Assembly (NCBI GenBank): GCA_007131525.1
Contig: SLQK01000114.1
Coordinates: 1 to 6,447, forward strand
Direction of reading: 5' to 3'
Length of the DNA stretch: 6,447 nucleotides
Origin: Nitriliruptoraceae bacterium
GTDB taxonomy: Bacteria > Actinomycetota > Nitriliruptoria > Nitriliruptorales > Nitriliruptoraceae
Below, in pieces: positions 1-4,655 of the stretch; the stretch's first letter is position 1; every line of letters begins with the position of its first letter. The position numbers and the translations under genes are program-made. Under the pieces are notes generated by a model. It saw only the letters and a program-made list of their open reading frames with translations, was not told where the DNA came from and searched no databases.

Positions 1-339
1 GACACCGAGCCGTGGGCGAGCCGCATCGCGGACAACACCCCGGGAGGCCAGCGATTCCGCGCCCCGCTGCTGCTGGTGCAGGGCACCCGGGACTCCCTGA
101 TCCGCGCCGACATCCAGCGGGGGTTCAACGACCGGCTGTGCGCCAACGGCCAGGTGGTGGAGTACCGCGAGATCGACGGTGCCGGTCATCTGGACGTGAG
201 CCACCAGGCCGGTGACACGGTGGTCAGCTGGCTGACGGAGCGGCACGCCGGGGTCCCCGCGCCCGGGACCTGTCCGACCCTGCCACCCCCGGCGGACACG
301 CGCCACGTAGCCACGGATCCCGTGCCAGCACCCCTGTGA
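1..339 (+). CDS. Secretory-lipase-like alpha/beta hydrolase, C-terminal fragment (5' end outside window)
   Basis: The reading frame is open from base 1 and ends at TGA 337-339, giving the last 112 residues of a larger protein. Visible residues fit the end of an alpha/beta-hydrolase fold: a core strand PLLLVQG (residues 22-28) followed by D31, in the position of the catalytic acid, and the strand-plus-turn VEYREIDGAGH with H63, in the position of the catalytic histidine. The pattern 'QGTRD...DRLCANGQVVEY...GAGH' resembles the fungal-type secretory lipase (LIP) family, which is also common in actinobacteria and is usually exported to hydrolyse lipid or other esters. The nucleophile serine, any signal peptide and the start lie upstream of the window, so export and substrate cannot be judged. 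The last 40 or so residues are Pro/Ala/Thr-rich and probably a disordered tail. The general fold is fairly sure; the lipase assignment is less so. Confidence 0.75.
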   Translation, partial: DTEPWASRIADNTPGGQRFRAPLLLVQGTRDSLIRADIQRGFNDRLCANGQVVEYREIDGAGHLDVSHQAGDTVVSWLTERHAGVPAPGTCPTLPPPADTRHVATDPVPAPL

Positions 340-369
340 GCTCGGGGGTGGCGGCAGCCCCAGGAGCTC
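338..369 (+). terminator. Hairpin at the stop codon of the hydrolase gene, probable terminator
   Basis: GAGCTC (338-343) pairs with GAGCTC (364-369), and inside it GGGG (345-348) pairs with CCCC (358-361) around a 9-nt loop, with a small internal bulge. The hairpin starts within the TGA stop codon. There is only a weak pyrimidine stretch after it (CGCTTCTTCC) and no U-tract, as is common for terminators of GC-rich actinobacteria. An alternative pairing, CACCCC (329-334) with GGGGTG (345-350), competes with it. Confidence 0.4.
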
Positions 370-512
370 GCTTCTTCCGTCACGAGCGGTTGCGTCGAGC
401 CGATCGCCGAGCGGCCTGTGGCAGGTCGGCCGTGGCTGCGATGCGCGCCGGACCGTGGAGCCCTGGCGGCACCCGCGACCGACGTGCACGAACATCGGCT
501 CCGCTCCCCCGC
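370..512. other. Non-coding spacer, nothing recognised
   Basis: This stretch follows the hydrolase terminator and precedes the first toxin-antitoxin remnant. Translations in all frames give Arg/Ala/Ser-rich sequence with no recognisable family signature. I looked specifically for a DUF433-type antitoxin remnant, which often precedes DUF5615 toxins, and saw none. Confidence 0.4.
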
Positions 513-772
513 GTGCAGCTGTCCTGCGACGAGAACCTGCCACCGAGGCTCGCGCGAGCTCTCACCGAGGCCGGCAACGGCGTCGCACGCTGTGGACGCA
601 CCTGGTCCCCGGTCGATCGAGCCTCGCAGCTCGTCCAGCCGGCGCTCGCTGCGAACGACTCCCACCTTCGGACGTGCACCGATCGACGACCCTCAGCTCA
701 CGCGACGTCGTGCTACGTCTGCTACCCACGTCCCAGCGGGTGTTCGATGCCATGAACCGTGCCCCACCGTGA
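513..772 (+). pseudogene. Decayed DUF5615 (PIN-like, VapC-type) toxin remnant
   Basis: A GTG at 513 opens a frame reading VQLSCDENLPPRLARALTEAG. This closely resembles the N-terminus of DUF5615 PIN-like toxins (typically MxxLxDENLPPRLAxxLxxAGHDV), including the DEN motif whose Asp belongs to the acidic RNase active site. After about residue 25 the frame loses similarity. In a different frame, bases 698-772 read SRDVVLRLLPTSQRVFDAMN, which resembles the VVLLRLP... end of the same family and stops at TGA 770-772. Total length, about 260 nt, is shorter than an intact gene (about 110-120 codons). I infer at least one frameshift plus internal deletion. Its end overlaps the start of the antitoxin remnant downstream. 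The N-terminal match is convincing; the C-terminal match is weaker. Confidence 0.5.
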
Positions 773-999
773 GCCGCGGAACGACAGCGGCCGCATCCTG
801 CGTGAGGTGCAGACCGGTGCGACCATCGCCGTGACCAACCGCGGGGAGGTCATCGCGCTGCTGGTTCCCCCCCGCCCACCCTCGTGACACGCTGCGTGTT
901 CGGGCTGCCAGGGTGGGAGGGAGGTGCAGCCTGCTGCCGCGTGCAACCCGCCAGGTCTCGAGTGGTGACGTGCTCGACGAGCTTCGCGCGGAGCGATGA
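759..999 (+). pseudogene. Phd/YefM-type antitoxin of a VapBC-like module, one-base frameshift
   Basis: From GTG 759 the frame reads MPHREPRNDSGRILREVQTG and continues ATIAVTNRGEVIALLVPP. This is the DNA-binding N-terminal half of prevent-host-death antitoxins (family pattern TVPHRELRNxSxxxLRxVxxGxxxxVTNxGxxVAxLVP), which bind their own operator and neutralise a PIN RNase toxin. The frame meets TGA at 885-887 after 42 residues. Just before, at 867-873, lies a run of seven C. Removing one C restores an open frame of 79 codons ending ATRQVSSGDVLDELRAER and TGA 997-999, a normal length and a typical toxin-binding tail. That stop overlaps the toxin ATG (ATGA, 996-999), the usual coupled arrangement. 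The ATG at 752 is out of frame and TGA 753-755 precedes the GTG, so the original start may also be damaged. The lesion at C7 could alternatively be a sequencing error. Confidence 0.72.
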
Positions 1000-1181
1000 C
1001 CGTCTACCTGGCTACGTCGGCTGCGGCCAAGTTGCTGGTCGAGGAACCAGCGTCGTCACGCCTGGCGAATGACCAGGACCTGCACCGCCACCGCGCCCGC
1101 TGTCGACCGGTCGCCGTGGCACGACGACCGAGCATCTGGAGCGAGACTCGTGTCAACCGTTTTGCGGTGAGACTGTGGTGA
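996..1181 (+). pseudogene. VapC-like PIN-domain toxin stub, catalytic Asp replaced, body truncated
   Basis: ATG 996 overlaps the antitoxin stop and opens a 61-codon frame. Its first 20 residues, MTVYLATSAAAKLLVEEPAS, match the start of VapC PIN toxins of the type MxVYLDTSAxxKLxxxEPES. PIN RNases cleave tRNA or other RNA using a cluster of acidic residues, the first being the Asp of this motif; here residue 6 is Ala. After residue 20 the similarity is lost apart from DQDLHRHRARC, which may be a worn form of the ETELRRxAxR helix of the family, implying an internal deletion. The frame ends at TGA 1179-1181, far short of the usual 125-140 residues. I infer a non-functional relic. It lies directly after its antitoxin remnant. 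Confidence 0.65.
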
Positions 1182-1194
1182 GCTCACCACAGTC
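1171..1194. repeat. Perfect 24-bp palindrome with no loop
   Basis: The half-site GACTGTGGTGAG (1171-1182) is followed directly by its exact reverse complement (1183-1194). The toxin stub's TGA (1179-1181) lies inside it. Weaker symmetry continues outside the core (TTTGCGG at 1161-1167 against CGCCGAAA at 1196-1203). A spacer-less palindrome of this kind suits a dimeric DNA-binding site or cruciform better than a terminator, and there is no T-tract. Confidence 0.6.
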
Positions 1195-1221
1195 CGCCGA
1201 AAGGGACCCCCTCCACAACGG

Positions 1222-1259
1222 GAGAACCGCCCTCTAGGTGGGCCTAGAAGGCGGTTCTC
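1222..1259 (-). terminator. Strong hairpin directly after tRNA-Ala, probable terminator/processing signal
   Basis: GAGAACCGCC (1222-1231) pairs with GGCGGTTCTC (1250-1259). After one C-A mismatch, TCTAGG (1233-1238) pairs with CCTAGA (1243-1248) around a TGGG tetraloop, for 16 pairs in total. On the minus strand it begins one nucleotide beyond the tRNA's encoded CCA. No U-tract follows. The outer bases CTCCAC (1211-1216) could also pair with GTGGAG (1263-1268), which belongs to the tRNA 3' acceptor strand. Confidence 0.75.
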
Positions 1260-1260
1260 G

Positions 1261-1337
1261 TGGTGGAGGTGATCGGATTTGAACCGACGGCTTCTTCGTT
1301 GCGAACGAAGCGCTCTGCCAGGCTGAGCTACACCCCC
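1261..1337 (-). tRNA. tRNA-Ala (anticodon CGC), CCA encoded
   Basis: Read on the minus strand, this folds as a complete 77-nt tRNA. The acceptor stem GGGGGTG/CACCTCC includes a G3-U70 wobble, the main identity element of tRNA-Ala. It is followed by D-stem GCTC/GAGC, anticodon stem CTTCG/CGAAG with loop TTCGCAA (anticodon CGC, reading GCG), a short variable region, T-stem GTCGG/CCGAT with loop TTCAAAT, discriminator A73 and an encoded CCA ending at 1261. GCG is expected to be a heavily used alanine codon in a genome of this GC content. Its promoter and terminator are visible on either side, so it looks like a single-gene transcription unit. Confidence 0.96.
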
Positions 1338-1376
1338 AGGCACCCACCACGGCCAAGGGCCGCGGAGCGAGCGCGG

Positions 1377-1406
1377 ATGGTAGCCGTGGCCACGAGGGGG
1401 CGCCAA
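1377..1406 (-). promoter_or_regulatory. Candidate promoter of tRNA-Ala
   Basis: On the minus strand TTGGCG (1401-1406) is separated by 18 nt from TACCAT (1377-1382), a reasonable sigma-70-type -35/-10 pair. The -10 lies about 39 nt upstream of the mature tRNA 5' end, leaving a leader for RNase P removal. The pair also lies just downstream of the stop codon of the translin-family gene. Identified by eye only. Confidence 0.45.
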
Positions 1407-1440
1407 CGCGCCCACAGGTCACTGCGGCCCCAGTCGCCGC

Positions 1441-2091
1441 TCAGCCCCGACCGCGTTCCAGGGCCTCCCGGTGCGCCTCCAGCGCCCGGCGCAGCTCACG
1501 CTGTCCGACCGCGGTCGTCAGGTCACCCCGCGTGCGCTCAGTGATGGCCCGGGCAGCGTCGGTCGCACGCCGCAGGCCGCGGGACAACCCGTCGGGAACA
1601 TCGATCGTCACCAACGCCGCGAGGATCTCCTGCATCAGCTCCAGGTAGCGTTCGCCAGCGTCCAGATCCCCGCCCCGCATGCGATCCAGGCAGGCTCGGC
1701 GCAGCTCACCGACGGTCTCGGCCAGTCCGTGCAGCCACGCCACCTCGCCGACGCCGATGGCATCGGGGCCGGGCAGCGGGTCCCCAGCGATCGCGGCCCG
1801 GGTCAGCTCGGCTTCGGCCACCTCCTTCGCCGCGTCGGCCACGAAGCCGGCATGGAGCACCTCGGGATGCACCGCCGCTGCGTCGATGGCCCGGGCCAGG
1901 CACCTCCGCGCCTCGCCGACCAGCGAGGTGACCAGCTCGTCGTCACCACGGTGGGCAGCCCGGATCGCGTTCGCCGCGGCCCGGATCGCGTCACGGGAGG
2001 AGGCCAGCGCCACCTCGCGCGCCTCGTGGCTGGCCTCGAGCTGCTCACGGACCGGGGCAACCGCAGCCACCAGGTCCTGTGCCGCCGTCAC
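1441..2091 (-). CDS. Prokaryotic translin/TRAX-family protein
   Basis: The product has 216 residues and is almost entirely alpha-helical by composition. Its strongest signature is GVGEVAWLHGLAETVGELRR (113-132), followed by GGDLDAGERYLELMQEILAAL (140-160) and LSRGLRRATDAARAITERTRGDL (169-191). These match in order the translin-fold core (xxDYLLGLADLTGELMRxxxxxxxxGDxxxxxxxxxFMxxIyxxF...LrKxxxxxxYxxEkxrxDL). Family members bind single-stranded RNA or DNA as ring-like oligomers, and TRAX-type members are RNases. K89-E90-V-A-E93-A aligns by eye with the TRAX catalytic Glu pair, which suggests but does not prove RNase activity. I chose GTG 2091, preceded by AAGGG, because it lies one base after the TGA of the upstream glpR-like gene (translational coupling). 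A longer frame from ATG 2175 adds 28 low-complexity residues inside that gene and is rejected. It is the last gene of the array. Similar proteins have often been named hydrolases without support. Confidence 0.82.
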   Translation of the reverse strand: MTAAQDLVAAVAPVREQLEASHEAREVALASSRDAIRAAANAIRAAHRGDDELVTSLVGEARRCLARAIDAAAVHPEVLHAGFVADAAKEVAEAELTRAAIAGDPLPGPDAIGVGEVAWLHGLAETVGELRRACLDRMRGGDLDAGERYLELMQEILAALVTIDVPDGLSRGLRRATDAARAITERTRGDLTTAVGQRELRRALEAHREALERGRG

Positions 2092-2100
2092 GTCACCCTT
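2089..2100 (-). promoter_or_regulatory. Coupled ribosome binding site of the translin-family gene
   Basis: On the minus strand the order is AAGGG (2100-2096), TGA stop of the membrane-protein gene (2095-2093), one C, then GTG (2091-2089). The Shine-Dalgarno-like sequence lies just before the upstream stop, which points to terminating ribosomes reinitiating. This fixes the start. Confidence 0.6.
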
Positions 2101-2644
2101 CCCAACGACGCAGCCGCACCGTCCCCGATCCCACCCAGACGTCCTCGCCGCCGGCTGCGACCTGCCCCGCGTCACCCAGGGACTCGCTGTCGATGGCCAG
2201 CTCGCGGACCACGTGCCGTGCCTGGTCGCGCTGGTGCTTCAGGCGGCGCAGCACGATGACGTAGGCCGCGGTGGCCGCCACCGTCGCGAGGAACACCAGC
2301 CACGCCGCTCCCTGGAGGAGCAGCGCGAGCGCGAAGGTGAGCACGCTGGCGAGCAACGAGCGCACGAACCAGACCCGACGGCGGGCGATGACCGGGTCCT
2401 CACCGGCGGGCTCGACGACCGGCGTGACGGCGTCGCGGACGGGGCGCGCGACGATCCGTGCGGGATCAGCGGGGACCATCAACCGTCTCCCTCCGCCACC
2501 ACCGTGGCGATCGGTGCGGAGCACGTTCATGGCGCGTTCGAACCCTCCAACGGTGACGTGGGGAGCGGTGTTGTGGGCCCTGACAGCGCTCGGCAGGAAC
2601 ACGACAGCCCACACGAGGATGAGCAGGAGCAGGAGCTCGTTCAC
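2093..2644 (-). CDS. GlpR/SepX-like membrane protein (receptor of gephyrin-like Glp, cell division)
   Basis: The product has 183 residues. Residues 2-21 are a transmembrane helix with the pattern LLLILVWAVVFLP. It is followed by VGGFERAMNVLRT (32-44), resembling the 'ERFSxAMRVLS' segment that follows the first helix in Streptomyces SepX and corynebacterial GlpR. A charged, Pro-containing linker (45-84) follows, then RRR (88-90), two closely spaced hydrophobic segments (about 93-110 and 113-132), and a soluble basic tail. This three-helix architecture is that of GlpR/SepX, which binds the gephyrin-like Glp in Corynebacterium and helps organise the divisome; SepX is needed for hyphal septation. 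The family call rests on architecture and position two genes after glp rather than long identity. I chose GTG 2644, with AGGTGG 9 nt upstream, because it puts the membrane helix at the N-terminus. An upstream ATG at 2746 adds an Arg/Pro-rich stretch with no parallel. Confidence 0.72.
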   Translation of the reverse strand: MNELLLLLILVWAVVFLPSAVRAHNTAPHVTVGGFERAMNVLRTDRHGGGGGRRLMVPADPARIVARPVRDAVTPVVEPAGEDPVIARRRVWFVRSLLASVLTFALALLLQGAAWLVFLATVAATAAYVIVLRRLKHQRDQARHVVRELAIDSESLGDAGQVAAGGEDVWVGSGTVRLRRWEG

Positions 2645-2713
2645 GCGTCGACGCCACCTGGCACTGGCCCACCTCCGCGCTCCACCCGGTCGCTCCACCG
2701 GCGTAGGGCGGGG

Positions 2714-2742
2714 ACCGTAACACCGAGCAGGTCGCTCCCGAA
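2714..2742 (-). promoter_or_regulatory. Possible internal promoter for glpR-like and translin genes
   Basis: On the minus strand TTCGGG (2737-2742) is 17 nt from TACGGT (2714-2719). It lies in the only sizeable gap of the leftward array (2645-2839), about 70 nt upstream of the glpR-like GTG. The -10 fits TANNNT; the -35 is weak. It would allow the last two genes to be transcribed separately from the galU promoter. Confidence 0.3.
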
Positions 2743-2821
2743 GCACCTGCCACCGACCAGATGGCCGACGCCGGAGCTCCGGTCCAGGGTGGCGGACGGA
2801 CGAACCCTGATCGGTCAGCGG

Positions 2822-2839
2822 CCGCCGCGCAGCCGGCGG
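2822..2839 (-). terminator. Small GC hairpin abutting the moaC stop, possible attenuator
   Basis: CCGCCG (2822-2827) and CGGCGG (2834-2839) form a 6-bp stem with a 6-nt loop immediately after the moaC TGA. It has no T-tract. Given that the following gap holds a candidate promoter, a partial terminator here is plausible, but such short GC stems also arise by chance in this composition. Confidence 0.3.
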
Positions 2840-3385
2840 TCACGGCAGCACCACGTCACCGCTGCGGCCTCCCCGCTTCTCACGCAGCCGCAGCTGGGTG
2901 ATCACGACATCGCGTTGCACGGCCTTGACCAGGTCGTACAGCGTGAGCGCAGCCACACTCGCGGCCGTCATCGCTTCCATCTCCACCCCCGTGCGGTCCC
3001 ATGCCTGGGCGGTCGCGGTGATGACCGCCAGGCCGTCGTCTCGTGCCACCTCGACGTCCACCTCGACCGAGGTGAGCGCCACCTGGTGGCACAGCGGGAT
3101 CAGCTCGTCGGTGCGCTTGGCCGCCTGGATCCCGGCCAGCCGCACGACCGGCAGCGCATCGCCCTTCGGCAGGGCCCCGTCCGCCAGCAGTGCCGCGGTG
3201 GCTGGGGCCATGTGGACCTCGCAGCTGGCGACAGCGAGACGGGCCGTGACGGGCTTCTCGCTCACCTCCACCATCCGGGCGTGCCCCTGGTCGTCGAGGT
3301 GGGTCAGCTCGCCACCACGCGGGCTGCCACCACCGCCCGACGCCACGGGCTCCACGGCGGGGGCGGGGGACGGCCGACTGGTCAT
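2840..3385 (-). CDS. moaC: Cyclic pyranopterin monophosphate synthase MoaC
   Basis: MoaC converts 3',8-cyclo-7,8-dihydro-GTP, the MoaA product, to cyclic pyranopterin monophosphate in the first step pair of molybdenum-cofactor synthesis in the cytoplasm. The 181-residue product has ELTHLDDQGHARMVEVSEK (26-44), LPKGDAL (72-78), RLAGIQAAKRTDELIPLCHQ (82-101), TGVEMEAMTAASVAALTLYD (132-151) and KAVQRD (154-159), all hallmarks of the family. K74 and K154 correspond by alignment to the essential E. coli lysines K51 and K131; D151 and H100 match D128 and H77. The first 25 residues are a Pro/Ser/Gly-rich extension, explaining the length over the usual 160. ATG 3385 lies 7 nt after the glp stop, so co-transcription and coupling are likely. 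An in-frame upstream ATG (3448) lies inside glp and encodes a Ser/Thr run. MoaA, MoaB and other cofactor genes are not in the window. Confidence 0.96.
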   Translation of the reverse strand: MTSRPSPAPAVEPVASGGGGSPRGGELTHLDDQGHARMVEVSEKPVTARLAVASCEVHMAPATAALLADGALPKGDALPVVRLAGIQAAKRTDELIPLCHQVALTSVEVDVEVARDDGLAVITATAQAWDRTGVEMEAMTAASVAALTLYDLVKAVQRDVVITQLRLREKRGGRSGDVVLP

Positions 3386-3392
3386 GATCGCA

Positions 3393-4655
3393 TCACTCGA
3401 CGAGGAGGTTGACGTTGACGCGGTCGCCCGCCGGGACCTCGAGCACATCCTCGTCGATCACCGCCAGGCCGTCGGCTCGGGCGATGGAACTGACGACGTG
3501 GGAGCCCTGCGGCCCGGTCGGGCGCGCGATCCAGCCGGACCCGTCCCGGGACAGCCGGACCCGCAGATAGGTGCGCTTGTCGGGGCTCGAGCGCAGGGTC
3601 TCGGCCGCTGTGGCGACCACGACCGGCCGTTGGACATCCCGGCGTCCCTGCAGCGAGCGGATCACCGGCCGGACGAACACCTCGAAGGAGACGAAGGCCG
3701 ACACCGGGTTGCCGGGGAGGCCGATGATCGGGCAGCCGGCGATGCGGCCACGGATCTGGGGCATCCCGGGCTTCATCGCGACCTTGGCGGTGTGGACCTC
3801 ACCGAGCGCTCCGATCACATCGGGGAGCAGGTCGCGGGTCCCGGCGCTGGCGCCGCCGGTGCAGACGATCAGATCGGCGTGACCGAGGCTGGTGTCGAAG
3901 GCGTACATCAGCGCCTTGCGGTCGTCCCGCACGATGCCGGCGCTGAAGGGCACGCCACCGGCAGCGCGGACCATCGCCGCGAGCATCGGGCCGTTGACGT
4001 CGCGGACCTGGCCGGGACCGGGTTCCTTGTCGGCCGGGACGAGCTCGTCGCCGGAGGACAGCACGACGACCCGGGGCGGTGCGATGCAGCGCACCCGCGA
4101 CACCCCTGCCGCCGCGAGGACACCGAGGTCGGCAGGCGCCAGCCGACGGCCGCGGGACAGCAGTGGTTGGCCGGGCTGCAGGTCCTCGCCCGGCGCACGC
4201 ACGTGCTCGCCGGGGGCCACGGCCCGGTGGACGAGGACGTCCACCCCCAGGCTGGAGGTCGTCTCGACGGGCACCACCGCGTCGGCACCGGGCGGCATCG
4301 GCGCGCCGGTCATGATGCGGATGCTGCGTCCGACACGGATGGTGGGCAGCTGGTCGACACCGCCGGCTGCCACCTCACCGTCCACGGCCAGCCGCACCGG
4401 CTCGTCGACGGTGGCGGTGCGCACATCCCGGGAGATCACGGCGTAGCCATCCATGGCGGCGTTGGCGAAGGCCGGCACCGTGACCTGACTGACCACGTCG
4501 TGGGCGAGCACCAGCCCGAGGGCGTCGGCCAGCCGCAGCTCGATCGGCTCCGGCGGGGGCAGCGACGCGAGCAAGCCCGACAGGTGCTCCTCGACGCTGA
4601 TCAGCTCCTCGCCGACGGTGACCTCGTGCCGCGCGTGACCGACGAAACCGCTCAT
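3393..4655 (-). CDS. glp: Gephyrin-like molybdopterin molybdotransferase (MoeA/Glp)
   Basis: MoeA proteins insert molybdate into adenylylated molybdopterin. In Actinobacteria the copy next to galU is the gephyrin-like Glp, shown in Corynebacterium to act with FtsZ and the membrane receptor GlpR in division. The 420-residue product has all four MoeA domains. Visible motifs are PAFANAAMDGYAV (61-73, canonical NSAMDGYA), RIMTGAPMPPGADAVVPVE (113-131), SSGDEL (200-205), DVNGPML (219-225), TGGASAGTRD (266-275, retaining the acidic residue of GGVSVGxxD), KPGMP (295-299) and LPGNPVSAF (313-321). The second Lys of the usual KPGKP is Met. The ATG (4655) overlaps the galU TGA as ATGA. The first 20 residues precede the usual ISVEEHL start, so an internal GTG is possible. 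MoeA family is certain. The division role is inferred from the glpR-like gene two genes downstream and from actinobacterial gene order; the adjacent moaC keeps a cofactor role possible. Confidence 0.93.
   Translation of the reverse strand: MSGFVGHARHEVTVGEELISVEEHLSGLLASLPPPEPIELRLADALGLVLAHDVVSQVTVPAFANAAMDGYAVISRDVRTATVDEPVRLAVDGEVAAGGVDQLPTIRVGRSIRIMTGAPMPPGADAVVPVETTSSLGVDVLVHRAVAPGEHVRAPGEDLQPGQPLLSRGRRLAPADLGVLAAAGVSRVRCIAPPRVVVLSSGDELVPADKEPGPGQVRDVNGPMLAAMVRAAGGVPFSAGIVRDDRKALMYAFDTSLGHADLIVCTGGASAGTRDLLPDVIGALGEVHTAKVAMKPGMPQIRGRIAGCPIIGLPGNPVSAFVSFEVFVRPVIRSLQGRRDVQRPVVVATAAETLRSSPDKRTYLRVRLSRDGSGWIARPTGPQGSHVVSSIARADGLAVIDEDVLEVPAGDRVNVNLLVE

Noticed and set aside
186..665. Minus-strand open frame opposite the hydrolase end and spacer
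   Set aside because: Ser/Arg/Gly-rich translation without recognisable motifs; it overlaps the real hydrolase C-terminus on the other strand.
1056..1415. Minus-strand open frames over the tRNA-Ala gene
   Set aside because: They translate a tRNA, its terminator and the palindrome; there is no protein signature.
2092..2175. Longer start for the translin-family protein
   Set aside because: The extra 28 residues fall within the glpR-like coding end and have no translin similarity; GTG 2091 has a better-placed AAGGG and normal coupling.
1679..3412. Long plus-strand open frame (about 577 codons)
   Set aside because: It runs antisense across the translin, glpR-like and moaC genes. Its translation is low-complexity Arg/Ser/His/Pro sequence with no family signature, as expected for the opposite strand of GC-rich genes.
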